Below are positions 15,224-22,821 of a stretch of 34,482 nt of DNA, piece after piece (the first letter of the stretch is position 1; each line of letters opens with the position of its first letter). A program made the translations under genes and the position numbers. Source of the stretch: a virus. The notes under the pieces are model-generated. The model saw only the letters and a list, made by a program, of their open reading frames with translations, did not search any database and had not been told where the DNA came from. The stretch lies in the IMG/VR virus record IMGVR_UViG_3300031659_000041, positions 1 to 34,482 of that record. The stretch is one strand, 5' to 3'.

Positions 15224-15898
15224 ATGCAGTTAACTGAAACAACAATGGCAGTTCTAAAGAACTTTGCTACCATCCAACCAAACGTCATTCTTAATGAGGG
15301 AAACACAGTCAAGACTATTGCGGAAGCAAAGAACGTCATGTCTGTTGCAGTACTTGACCAGTCTTTCGATAAGACTGTTGGTATCTATAACCTTGATGAG
15401 TTTTTGAATGTTCTCTCTTTGGTTGACACACCAGAACTAACTTTTGGTGATGACTTTGTTACTGTGTCTGATGCAACTGGTCGTTCTAAAATTAAATACT
15501 TCTACAGTGATGTGGGTATTCTAACCTCACCCGCGAAGGACATTCCAATGCCCGAAGCAGAAGTGAAGTTTACCCTTGACGAAGTAACACTCGGTCGCAT
15601 TCGAAGGGCAGCGTCTGCTCTTGGTCATGAGAAGATGACAATCACCGCAACCGGAGGCGGTATCAAAATCTGTGTTGTTGACCATACGGATTCAACATCA
15701 AACGCATATGAGATTACAGTTCCAGGAACTTGTGACTCAAATGAATTCACCTTTGTGATGAACATTAGCAATCTCAAGTTGATTGCTGGGGACTATGATG
15801 TTGAAGTATCAAGTCGCCTCATCTCAAAGTTTACTAACAAAGGGTCTGACGTATCATACTTCATCGCCCTTGAAAAATCATCAACCTACGGAGCATAA
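15224..15898 (+). CDS. 45: Sliding clamp gp45
   Basis: 224 residues (T4: 228). Trimeric ring that holds DNA polymerase on DNA and activates late transcription with gp55. Matches T4: TTMAVLKNFATIQPNVILNEG (T4 TTALLKNFATINSGIMLKSG), YNLDEFLNVLSLVDTPELTF (T4 YDLNGFLGILSLVNDDAEIS), NEFTFVMNISNLKLIAGDYDV (T4 NTFNFIINMANMKMQPGNYK), and YFIALEKSS near the end. RBS AAAGGAAG, own class 1 promoter. Confidence 0.94.
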   Translation: MQLTETTMAVLKNFATIQPNVILNEGNTVKTIAEAKNVMSVAVLDQSFDKTVGIYNLDEFLNVLSLVDTPELTFGDDFVTVSDATGRSKIKYFYSDVGILTSPAKDIPMPEAEVKFTLDEVTLGRIRRAASALGHEKMTITATGGGIKICVVDHTDSTSNAYEITVPGTCDSNEFTFVMNISNLKLIAGDYDVEVSSRLISKFTNKGSDVSYFIALEKSSTYGA

Positions 15899-15903
15899 TT
15901 AAT

Positions 15904-16125
15904 ATGTCACAAGATAAAAACACTAAGAGCATCCCTCTCGCACAAGCGAAGGAAGTCTACGATTCAAGTTTTCGTGTTGCCCGAACTACTATCTCAGTAG
16001 TCGATGCTATGTGTCAGCGTGGTGCAGTCAAGGGTGAAGAACTCTCTGCTATCGGTCAACTGCGAGATCAATGTGTCCAACTTGCACAACTGTGTGAAGA
16101 ATTTCAAAGCGCAGACGAAGATTAG
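15904..16125 (+). CDS. Hypothetical protein, 73 aa
   Basis: Five bases after the clamp stop. All-helical: IPLAQAKEVYDSSFRVARTT, ISVVDAMCQRGAVKGEEL, then SAIGQLRDQCVQLAQLCEEF and an acidic end. A two- or three-helix bundle is likely. No family recognised. Its place between clamp and clamp loader suggests, but does not show, a replication link. RBS is poor (ATAATTAAT), so translation is probably coupled to gp45. Confidence 0.65.
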   Translation: MSQDKNTKSIPLAQAKEVYDSSFRVARTTISVVDAMCQRGAVKGEELSAIGQLRDQCVQLAQLCEEFQSADED

Positions 16126-16131
16126 GACTAT

Positions 16132-16206
16132 TGGCGAGTAGCACAGCGGTAGTGCGAGTGACTGTTAATCACTAGGTCGCAGGTTCGATCCCTGCCTCGC
16201 CAGCCA
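16132..16206 (+). tRNA. tRNA-Asn (GTT)
   Basis: Full cloverleaf: acceptor TGGCGAG / CTCGCCA (7 bp), D-stem GCAC/GTGC, anticodon stem AGTGA/TCACT with loop CTGTTAA (anticodon GTT at 16164-16166), T-arm GCAGG-TTCGATC-CCTGC, discriminator G, encoded CCA. The only tRNA in the window, placed between the gp45 and gp44 cistrons of the replication operon, so it must be cut from a mixed transcript. The AAC/AAT-rich phage genes could benefit from it. Confidence 0.96.
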
Positions 16207-16233
16207 ACACAATTTGATAGGAACACCTTTATT

Positions 16234-17220
16234 ATGACAGAAACGATAACACACGATACAACCAATGCACTCTGGTGTGAACGATATCGCCCCAAGAGCA
16301 TCAAGGAATGTATCCTCCCTCCCTCACTGAAGGGAACCTTCCAAGAGATAGTAGACACTGGCGAAGTCCCCAACCTACTCTTCAGTGGAACTGCTGGCAC
16401 TGGTAAGACTACAGTCGCTAGAGCAATCTGCGAAGAACTATCTCTTGACTACATCATCATCAACGCATCCGAGTCGGGTAACATCGACACACTGCGTGGT
16501 AAGATCAAACAGTTTGCCTCCAGCATCTCCCTATCTGGTGGATACAAAGTTGTCATACTTGACGAGGCAGACTATCTAAACGCACAATCAACTCAACCTG
16601 CATTGCGCGGATTCATTGAAGAGTTCAGTGCAAACTGTCGTTTCATCCTGACTTGTAACTTCAAGAATCGTATCATTGAACCTCTACACTCACGGTGTGG
16701 TGTCATTGAATTCAACACAACCAAGAAAGAGATGGCAACATTATGTCAGTCTTTTATGGAGCGAACTGTTGAGATACTGAAGAACGAAGGCATCAGCGAT
16801 TATCCAATGGAGCAACTCGCAGAATTGATTATGCGTCACGCACCTGACTGGCGCAGAGTCTTGAACGAACTGCAACGTCACTCCAAAGGCGGTTCACTGT
16901 CTCTGGATGTCATCGGCAAAGTGAGCGGTGGCAACACGGACGAACTCTTTGGATACCTGAAGAGCAAAGACTTTAAGAAGATGCGCGTCTGGGTTGCTAA
17001 CAATATGGATGTAGAGTCTACGGTTATCTTCCGCAGCATCTACGACCAGATGAACGGTTCAGTTGACCCCAACAGCATACCGCAGGTTGTCCTCATCCTT
17101 GCAGACTACAGTTACAAAGGTAGTTTCATGGCAGATGCCGAACTGAATGTCGTTGCATGTTTCACTGAGATAATGTCCCAGTGTAACTTCCTTGACAACA
17201 TGGGTGCTGGCAATGAGTGA
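16234..17220 (+). CDS. 44: Clamp loader large subunit gp44
   Basis: 328 residues (T4: 319). AAA+ ATPase that opens gp45 and loads it at primer ends together with gp62. Opening LWCERYRPKSIKECILPPSL (T4 LEQKYRPSTIDECILPAFDK), Walker A GTAGTGKT (52-59), Walker B LDEAD (D110-D113), and the arginine-finger SRC at 153-155. ATG 16234, 27 bases after the tRNA. RBS ATAGGAAC. The stop overlaps the next small gene. Confidence 0.95.
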   Translation: MTETITHDTTNALWCERYRPKSIKECILPPSLKGTFQEIVDTGEVPNLLFSGTAGTGKTTVARAICEELSLDYIIINASESGNIDTLRGKIKQFASSISLSGGYKVVILDEADYLNAQSTQPALRGFIEEFSANCRFILTCNFKNRIIEPLHSRCGVIEFNTTKKEMATLCQSFMERTVEILKNEGISDYPMEQLAELIMRHAPDWRRVLNELQRHSKGGSLSLDVIGKVSGGNTDELFGYLKSKDFKKMRVWVANNMDVESTVIFRSIYDQMNGSVDPNSIPQVVLILADYSYKGSFMADAELNVVACFTEIMSQCNFLDNMGAGNE

Positions 17221-17389
17221 AGATAAAGTCTTAGATAACTGGTATCGATACCAGATTGAGTGTGATCACACTGATGCCATTAAAGAGAACTATTTGCGAG
17301 ACAAACAAATAGAGCGTTGGAAAGAAGAAGATATGCGGTATCTTGGTATTCGCGCTCTTAACAATGATGGTGAGATGGGATGGAAATGA
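17213..17389 (+). CDS. Hypothetical charged protein, 58 aa (MSEDK start)
   Basis: ATG 17213 overlaps the gp44 stop. Reads MSEDKVLDNWYRYQIECDHT, then AIKENYLRDKQIERWKEEDM. Helical, strongly charged, many Trp/Tyr. The first bases ATGAGTGAAGATAAA recur at 17395 and almost at 17693, so the three neighbours share a start module. No known family. Start 17192 in the same frame is inside gp44 and lacks this module. Confidence 0.6.
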   Translation: MSEDKVLDNWYRYQIECDHTDAIKENYLRDKQIERWKEEDMRYLGIRALNNDGEMGWK

Positions 17390-17394
17390 AGAAA

Positions 17395-17700
17395 ATGAGT
17401 GAAGATAAAATAACATTCTCAATCACAGAGACAACAGTGTATCGCAAGATGGTGCATCTGGATGTAAAGGATGGATGGGAACATGATGATTATGTACAAG
17501 AGATGGAGGAACTGATACGGATAGAACCACATCTTAGACGGATAGACCTCAAAGACGGATGGGTTGCATTTGAAGATGCTACCTTAATGGAAGAGGTCAA
17601 AGGTGAGTGGGACGAACACCAGAAGTGTTGGATAGTTGAAGAGGTGGACATTGCAGACTTTCCAGAAGGACTCGCTTTTATAGGAGCAGACGATGACTGA
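17395..17700 (+). CDS. Hypothetical acidic protein, 101 aa (MSEDK start)
   Basis: Reads MSEDKITFSITETTVYRKMV, then HLDVKDGWEHDDYVQEMEEL and repeats the motif DLKDGWVAFEDA. VKDGW/LKDGW appear 40 residues apart and hint at two related halves. ATGs at 17380 and 17386 are in frame, but 17395 matches the MSEDK start of the neighbours. Very acidic; pI must be low. Function unknown. Confidence 0.62.
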   Translation: MSEDKITFSITETTVYRKMVHLDVKDGWEHDDYVQEMEELIRIEPHLRRIDLKDGWVAFEDATLMEEVKGEWDEHQKCWIVEEVDIADFPEGLAFIGADDD

Positions 17701-17902
17701 AGATAAAGTCATTGAAAAGTTTGCTGAGATGTTTCCAAACTGCCCTGACCCAGAACACCAACCGAAGGTAGTAGAATATCTTGTGAAAGTCTTTAAGCAT
17801 GTGGAAGAGCAAAGAGTTAAACGAGAGTTGATAGACGCGCAAGCGATTGAAGATTCCAAAAAGGAATCCACAGATAATGAAAAGAGTGAAGATGATGAGT
17901 GA
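17693..17902 (+). CDS. Hypothetical protein, 69 aa (MTEDK start)
   Basis: ATG overlaps the preceding stop. MTEDKVIEKFAEMFPNCPDP, then HQPKVVEYLVKVFKHVEEQR (helix) and a disordered acidic tail ending EKSEDDE. Start bases ATGACTGAAGATAAAGTC differ by one from the 17213 gene. Part of the small-gene cluster between gp44 and gp62 that is translated by overlap. Confidence 0.62.
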   Translation: MTEDKVIEKFAEMFPNCPDPEHQPKVVEYLVKVFKHVEEQRVKRELIDAQAIEDSKKESTDNEKSEDDE

Positions 17903-18140
17903 TTATGAATATGACGCAGAAGATTTCCCTTGGGACGAAAAACAGACTGTAATAATAGCAACTAAACTGAAGGATATGTTCGATAACATTCAAAAAGTCG
18001 TAGATGTCGACCTTATGAAGTTTACTGCACATGAGTTAGAAATCCTTGAGACTGTTTATGGTACTAAATTAGTTTATCCCATATACCCTGACATAGAAAA
18101 AATGTTGTCTACACCCGAATCGTCAAAGTTGTTACACTAA
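17895..18140 (+). CDS. Hypothetical acidic protein, 81 aa
   Basis: ATG 17895 (or the adjacent ATG 17892) overlaps the preceding stop; an upstream TTG at 17847 is not favoured. Reads MSDYEYDAEDFPWDEKQTVI, a helix IATKLKDMFDNIQKVVDVDL, then KFTAHELEILETVYGTKLVY. Shares the short acidic MS-D/E start of its neighbours. The last base is the A of the gp62 ATG. Function unknown. Confidence 0.62.
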   Translation: MSDYEYDAEDFPWDEKQTVIIATKLKDMFDNIQKVVDVDLMKFTAHELEILETVYGTKLVYPIYPDIEKMLSTPESSKLLH

Positions 18141-18529
18141 TGAATCCCTTTGAATATGTAAAAAGTATCACCCATAGCAAAGTAGATATTATGATTGGCG
18201 AAGAGGAAGAGAAAGGATACAATTCATTCCTTATCAACCGAGGTCTGTCATACTATCAGGACACAGTCTTGTTTGCCAATGAGATGAACAAGTATGCTCA
18301 CTTGGACAACCGTCTACAGTTTGACTTCTTGCGTGGTTGCATTCGACCTCGTAAGCGGTTCAGTAAGTGGGCAAAGAAGGTTATCCCAGGTGACATAGAA
18401 GTAGTGAAGGAGTACTACGGTTACAGTAACCAGAAAGCAGAGTCAGTGATTGACTTGTTGACTGATGACGATATCAAAAATATGAAGTCGTATCTGTCCA
18501 AAGGTGGAAGTAAGAAAAATGCTAAATAG
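18140..18529 (+). CDS. 62: Clamp loader small subunit gp62
   Basis: 129 residues, shorter than T4 gp62 (187) but like marine relatives. Non-ATPase part of the 4:1 gp44/gp62 loader. Key match is RGCIRPRKRFSKWAKKV (T4 MAAVPRGKRYGKWAKLV), with FLINRGLSYYQDTVLFANEM before it. Order gp44...gp62-regA-gp43 is conserved with T4. ATG overlaps the upstream TAA by one base (TAATG). Confidence 0.85.
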   Translation: MNPFEYVKSITHSKVDIMIGEEEEKGYNSFLINRGLSYYQDTVLFANEMNKYAHLDNRLQFDFLRGCIRPRKRFSKWAKKVIPGDIEVVKEYYGYSNQKAESVIDLLTDDDIKNMKSYLSKGGSKKNAK

Positions 18530-19001
18530 TTTTAGTCAATATGACTATATTATTATTTCACCTGAATTGGAAAACTCTATTATGGATAATTTGGTATCGT
18601 GGACTCCCGCAGACATGCTGGAAATCACATTGAATGAACCTGATGACTTTCTCAAAGTTCGAGAAACCCTCACACGAATAGGAGTGGCATCACGCAAGGA
18701 ACAGAAGTTGTTCCAGTCCTGCCACATCCTGCATAAGCAAGGTCGCTATTTCATACTATCATTTAAGGAGTTGTTTCTCCTTGATGGTAAGAAGTCTAAC
18801 CTTGAAGCGAACGACCTAGAGAGGCGCAATAGCATTGCAACGTTGTTAAGCGACTGGGGACTTATCAATATCGTTGATAGTTCTAAGTGTGTTGACAAAG
18901 CACCTCTACGGCAAATCAAGATTGTCTCATTCAAAGAGAAGAAAGAATGGGAACTCTGTCAAAAATACAATATCGGTGCGAAAATAGTTCAAACCTCTTG
19001 A
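18519..19001 (+). CDS. regA: RegA translational repressor
   Basis: 160 residues from ATG 18519 (GGTGGAAG upstream, overlap with the gp62 end). RegA binds the start regions of many early phage mRNAs and blocks their translation, including its own. Residues 33 onward, MLEITLNEPDDFLKVRETLT, align with the T4 N-terminus (MIEITLKKPEDFLKVKETLT), followed by FQSCHILHKQGRYFI and SIATLLSDWGLINIV. So either this protein has a 32-residue N-terminal extension or it starts at ATG 18615 (128 aa, no visible RBS). T4 RegA is 122 aa. Confidence 0.9.
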   Translation: MLNSFSQYDYIIISPELENSIMDNLVSWTPADMLEITLNEPDDFLKVRETLTRIGVASRKEQKLFQSCHILHKQGRYFILSFKELFLLDGKKSNLEANDLERRNSIATLLSDWGLINIVDSSKCVDKAPLRQIKIVSFKEKKEWELCQKYNIGAKIVQTS

Positions 19002-19025
19002 CTTTCTACTTCAAATGTGTATAAT
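18998..19025 (+). promoter_or_regulatory. Class 1 promoter, polymerase unit
   Basis: TTGACT (18998-19003), 16-bp spacer, TATAAT (19020-19025) followed by AGTAACAAG. The -35 contains the regA stop codon TGA. The spacer lacks the usual GAATCC, so it is a diverged member. Confidence 0.72.
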
Positions 19026-19042
19026 AGTAACAAGTCGGGTAA

Positions 19043-19101
19043 CACTCTGTGCTAAATAAAGGTGTCCCGAAAGGGTTAACTTAATTAACACGGAGAGAGT
19101 G
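19043..19101 (+). promoter_or_regulatory. Late-type box inside an RBS-masking stem-loop
   Basis: CACTCT (19043-19048) can pair with AGAGTG (19096-19101), with GTG/CAC extending it, around the GGAGAG ribosome site of the 36-aa gene. CTAAATA (19052-19058), the variant late box, lies in the loop, as does a CCCGAAAGGG mini-hairpin. Transcripts starting near 19065 would lack CACTCT and expose the site. This is a structural prediction by eye. Confidence 0.45.
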
Positions 19102-19212
19102 ATGAACGAAGTACCATGCACAAAATGTTTTTATGTGCGAACAATATGCGCCAACCTACTGATGGTATCATGGGTTAGTTTCTGCCTGACAACGTTGTTG
19201 ACAGCAGCATAG
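19102..19212 (+). CDS. Small membrane peptide, 36 aa
   Basis: Reads MNEVPCTKCFYVRTICANLL then MVSWVSFCLTTLLTAA. CGGAGAGAG lies just before the ATG, a very strong RBS. One hydrophobic segment of about 20 residues after a CxxC. Fits a small inner-membrane phage protein. It fills much of the gap between regA and the polymerase gene; no homolog is known to me. Confidence 0.5.
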   Translation: MNEVPCTKCFYVRTICANLLMVSWVSFCLTTLLTAA

Positions 19213-19304
19213 TTATTCGCGGAGCATGACCACGATGGTGTCATGCATCTCACAGACAGAGGTCGGGGTCTGGAGCATTATTTTAATTATTATGGAGTTA
19301 CTAC
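19213..19304 (+). other. Polymerase gene leader with a hairpin
   Basis: No further gene seen. GCATGAC (19224-19230) and GTCATGC (19240-19246) form a 7-bp stem around CACGATGGT. It lies about 60 bases before the TTG of gp43. T4 gp43 represses its own translation by binding a leader hairpin, but that hairpin overlaps the RBS, and this one does not. GGAG at 19294-19297 is the RBS. Confidence 0.4.
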
Positions 19305-21827
19305 TTGAAGTTTTACACACAAGTATCAAGAATAGCAAACAGCATATGTTATCGTGGCTATGAGAATGGCGAAAGAGTAACATATAGAAAACCCTTCAAA
19401 CCAACATTGTATGTAACATCAAAGAACCCCAACGCAGAGTGGAAGACCCTTGAAGGTCGCCCTGTTGACCCTGTAAAGTTTGATGATATGAAAGAAGCGA
19501 CTCAGTTCCTCAAGAGGTATGAAGGCGTTCAACACATACAAGTTCAAGGCAATAGCAACTATGCCGCACAATACATCCAAGAGCATTTTCCTCACGAAAT
19601 CAAGTATGACCCAACTCTCGTTAAGGTTGCGAACATCGATATCGAAGTCGCGAGTGACGATGGGTTTCCAGAACCAGAGAAAGCGGAGCGAGAGGTTCAG
19701 TCTATCGCACTCAAATACTTTGGACTCCCGACAGTCTATGTCTGGGCTCTCAAGGCAGGTGGAAAATACGACCCAACTAAAACTAAACTTGACATGGACC
19801 CCAGTGACATAGTCTACATTGAATGCGGTGGTGAGGTTGACTTGCTATTGAAGTTCTTGCAGTTCTGGAATGCCAGCGACACATCACCTGATGTGGTGAC
19901 TGGATGGAACGTGCGTATGTTCGACATCCCCTATCTGGTCAACCGAGTTGAGAAGATGATAGGTGCTGAGTCGGTGAAGAAGTTTTCGCCTTGGGGTATC
20001 GTGCGAGAGAAAGCGGTAACGCGAATGGGGCGACAGTCGCAGGTCTTTGAACTGGTTGGAGTGGAGACACTAGACTACTGGGACTTGTTCCAGAAGTTTG
20101 GTAACCTTATCTACGGTGTGCAGGAGTCATACAAACTTGACAACATTGCCAACGTGGTTCTTGGTGAGAAGAAACTGTCCTATGAGGAACACGGCAACCT
20201 CTACACACTCTACAAGGAAGACTACCAGAAGTTCATTGACTACAACATCAAAGATGTCCTGCTTGTTGAGAAGATAGATAACAAAGTTCAACTGATGAAT
20301 CTTTGTATGATGATAGCATACAAGGGTGGGTGCAACTATCAAGAAGCATTTGGAACCACCCAGTTGTGGGACACATACATCTATCGCGAACTATGTTTGC
20401 AGAAGAAAGTTGTGCCACCAAAGGTAGACCGAGAACTTACCGAGATTGCTGGTGGTTATGTCAAAGCACCACAAGTTGGGCGGCATGCTTGGGTGGTCAG
20501 TCTTGACTTGAACTCTCTGTATCCTCACTTGATGATGCAATACAACATATCACCTGAGACTGTGGTGGACAGACGCACTGCCAATGTCAACGTAGACAAC
20601 TGCCTTGAACATAGGCGACCTGACTCTATTTTACCAGACCATTCCATTGCAGCAAACGGTATTCACTTCCGCAAAGATATTCGCGGTGTCATCCCCAGCA
20701 TCATTGACGGATTGTACAGCGAACGAAAGGTCATCAAGCAAGAGATGCTGAGAGTCACACAGTTGACCGAGGAAGGGAAGACTGATGGTAAAGAACTCAG
20801 TAGTCTTGATGCGTCACAGATGGCGATTAAGATTATGATGAACGCACTTTTCGGCTCATTTGCGAACAAATGGTTTAGATACTATGACCCCCGCATAGCA
20901 GAGGCAATCACCCTGTCAGGTCAGTTGTCTATCCGGTGGGCAGAGAAAGCAGTCAACGACTACATGAACAAAGTCCTATCAACAGAAGGCACAGACTATG
21001 TGATTGCAATTGACACTGACTCGGTCTACATGAACTTCGGTCCTCTCGTTGAGAAGATGGGCATGACAGAGAGGGATAAGATAACAAAGGTCATTGACCA
21101 AATCGTTGAAGAGAAGTTCATCCCACTCATTGAAGATTCATACAATGAACTTGCATACTACATGGACGCATACGAAAACAAGATGGTGATGGGTCGTGAG
21201 GTTATTGCTGATGCTGGAATCTGGACTGCTAAGAAACGCTACATCCTCAACGTCCTGAACAGTGAGGGTGTGCAGTATGCCAAACCTAAACTGAAGATCA
21301 TGGGCATTGAGGCGGTGAAGTCTTCTACACCAGCATCGTGTCGTGATGCACTCAAGGGACTGTTCAACATTCTTATTGTCGGGACAGAGGATAAGACTCA
21401 ACAAGCAATAGCGATGTTCAAGACTCACTTCAACACGCTCCCTCCCCATGACATTGCATTCCCTCGCGGAGTCAGCGACATAGGGAAGTGGAAGCACCCC
21501 GACACTATCTACATGAAGGGGACACCAATCCATGTGCGTGGCGCATTGTTGTACAATGCATTGTTGAAGGAATTAGACCTTGAACGCAAATACACGCCTA
21601 TCAAAGACGGAGAGAAGATAAAGTTTCTCTACCTCAATCCCAAGAATCCTATCAAGGAAAACGTGATAGCATTCCCAGACTATCTACCCGAAGAGTTTGA
21701 CTTGCACAAGTATGTTGACCACAAACTGATGTTTGAGAAAGCATTTATGAATCCAGTCAATCCTATCCTCACTGCTATCAACTGGCAACCCGAACCCACT
21801 ATCTCCCTAGAGGATTTCTTTGCTTGA
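19305..21827 (+). CDS. 43: DNA polymerase gp43 (family B)
   Basis: 840 residues (T4: 898). Replicative polymerase with 3'-5' exonuclease. Exo I NIDIEVAS, exo II GWNVRMFDIPYL, exo III YNIKDVLLVEK; polymerase motif A SLDLNSLYPHL, motif B KIMMNALFGSFANK, motif C AIDTDSVY. The T4-type KxxxNSLYG is NALFG here and the Gly before DTDS is Ile. The tail ISLEDFFA resembles the clamp-binding end of T4-family polymerases. TTG 19305 is the start (GGAG 8 bases before); no ATG is near the conserved KFYTQVSRI opening. Confidence 0.96.
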   Translation: MKFYTQVSRIANSICYRGYENGERVTYRKPFKPTLYVTSKNPNAEWKTLEGRPVDPVKFDDMKEATQFLKRYEGVQHIQVQGNSNYAAQYIQEHFPHEIKYDPTLVKVANIDIEVASDDGFPEPEKAEREVQSIALKYFGLPTVYVWALKAGGKYDPTKTKLDMDPSDIVYIECGGEVDLLLKFLQFWNASDTSPDVVTGWNVRMFDIPYLVNRVEKMIGAESVKKFSPWGIVREKAVTRMGRQSQVFELVGVETLDYWDLFQKFGNLIYGVQESYKLDNIANVVLGEKKLSYEEHGNLYTLYKEDYQKFIDYNIKDVLLVEKIDNKVQLMNLCMMIAYKGGCNYQEAFGTTQLWDTYIYRELCLQKKVVPPKVDRELTEIAGGYVKAPQVGRHAWVVSLDLNSLYPHLMMQYNISPETVVDRRTANVNVDNCLEHRRPDSILPDHSIAANGIHFRKDIRGVIPSIIDGLYSERKVIKQEMLRVTQLTEEGKTDGKELSSLDASQMAIKIMMNALFGSFANKWFRYYDPRIAEAITLSGQLSIRWAEKAVNDYMNKVLSTEGTDYVIAIDTDSVYMNFGPLVEKMGMTERDKITKVIDQIVEEKFIPLIEDSYNELAYYMDAYENKMVMGREVIADAGIWTAKKRYILNVLNSEGVQYAKPKLKIMGIEAVKSSTPASCRDALKGLFNILIVGTEDKTQQAIAMFKTHFNTLPPHDIAFPRGVSDIGKWKHPDTIYMKGTPIHVRGALLYNALLKELDLERKYTPIKDGEKIKFLYLNPKNPIKENVIAFPDYLPEEFDLHKYVDHKLMFEKAFMNPVNPILTAINWQPEPTISLEDFFA

Positions 21828-21851
21828 CACCTCATCCTGAATCCTTATAAT
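21824..21851 (+). promoter_or_regulatory. Class 1 promoter before the primase-like gene
   Basis: TTGACA (21824-21829, containing the gp43 TGA), 16-bp spacer, TATAAT (21846-21851) in GAATCCTTATAATAGTATAC. The predicted transcription start is near 21858, at the ATG of the next gene. Confidence 0.9.
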
Positions 21852-21858
21852 AGTATAC

Positions 21859-22818
21859 ATGAATAGAGATATGCCAATTAATAAATTTTCATTAACGATG
21901 TTCAATTCCAGATACGATAACAAAACCGATAAGGTGATGGAGTTCGTTTCTTGGGATAGTTTTCGTGACCTCCTCTTTGCTTTATCTAAAAAACCAAACA
22001 CAAAGAGTAAAGCACCACTCATCTCTCCCGCACAGTATGAGAAAGGAACCACTCGTTCCAACCGAAGTGTGACACACTGGGGTAAGTGGGCATGCGTGGA
22101 TATTGACGATGTTGATATGACACGCGAAGAAGTCGCGGTGATGTTGAAGAAAATACTGGGCGACACCTATCACCTATGCTACTCCACTGCCAGTTGCAGT
22201 GTTGAGAAAGTGAAGTTCCGCGCAGTGTTTAGACTCAACCGCAATGTTGATGCTGACGAAGTCAAAGGATTCTGGCATGCATTGAACAAGCACCTAAACG
22301 AACTGGTGGACGCGCAGACTAAAGACATGTCTCGTATGTTCTACATTCCAGCACAGTATGAGAATGCAGACAACTGGATTTATGAGACTGGAACAGATGA
22401 CCTCAACGTTGACACCCTGATGCGTGAACATCCTTACACTGTCAAGACAGGTAACTCATTCCTTGACTCTCTCCCTGATGCTATCCGTGAGCAAGTTATT
22501 GAACATCGTATGGGTCAAATGAATAAGACCAATGTGTCTTGGAGTAACTACCACGATTGTCCGTTCTTCCCAAAACGTATGGCAACAGAATACAAGATGA
22601 TAAGCAGCACTGGTTGGTATGCACTAATGTACAAGATAATGGTTGCAACAGCATGCAACGCAGTCAAGAACAAGTACCCTATCACACAGAACCAGATAGT
22701 TGAGATGTGTAAACAACTTGACGGTGAGACTGGTGGTTGGTATGAGTCAAGACCACTTGATGTGGAAGCAGCAAGAGCATTGAAGTTTGCATACAGTAAC
22801 AGTTACATGGGAGAATAG
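21859..22818 (+). CDS. Primase-polymerase-like protein (AEP-type fold)
   Basis: 319 residues from ATG 21859, or 315 from ATG 21871. Core: HWGKWACVDIDDVD with a DxD pair D81/D83, then YHLCYSTASCSVEKVKFRAVFRL, then QTKDMSRMFYIPAQY (D156, S158-R159). Acidic pair, S/T-x-S...K-x-R and D-x-SR in this order are the hallmarks of archaeo-eukaryotic-type primases and VirE-like relatives. No gp61 primase lies in the window. Just after the polymerase gene, it could prime synthesis or repair. If the 21859 start is right the mRNA is nearly leaderless; 21871 has a weak AGAG. Fold by motif only; activity unproven. Confidence 0.55.
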   Translation: MNRDMPINKFSLTMFNSRYDNKTDKVMEFVSWDSFRDLLFALSKKPNTKSKAPLISPAQYEKGTTRSNRSVTHWGKWACVDIDDVDMTREEVAVMLKKILGDTYHLCYSTASCSVEKVKFRAVFRLNRNVDADEVKGFWHALNKHLNELVDAQTKDMSRMFYIPAQYENADNWIYETGTDDLNVDTLMREHPYTVKTGNSFLDSLPDAIREQVIEHRMGQMNKTNVSWSNYHDCPFFPKRMATEYKMISSTGWYALMYKIMVATACNAVKNKYPITQNQIVEMCKQLDGETGGWYESRPLDVEAARALKFAYSNSYMGE

Positions 22819-22821
22819 ATT

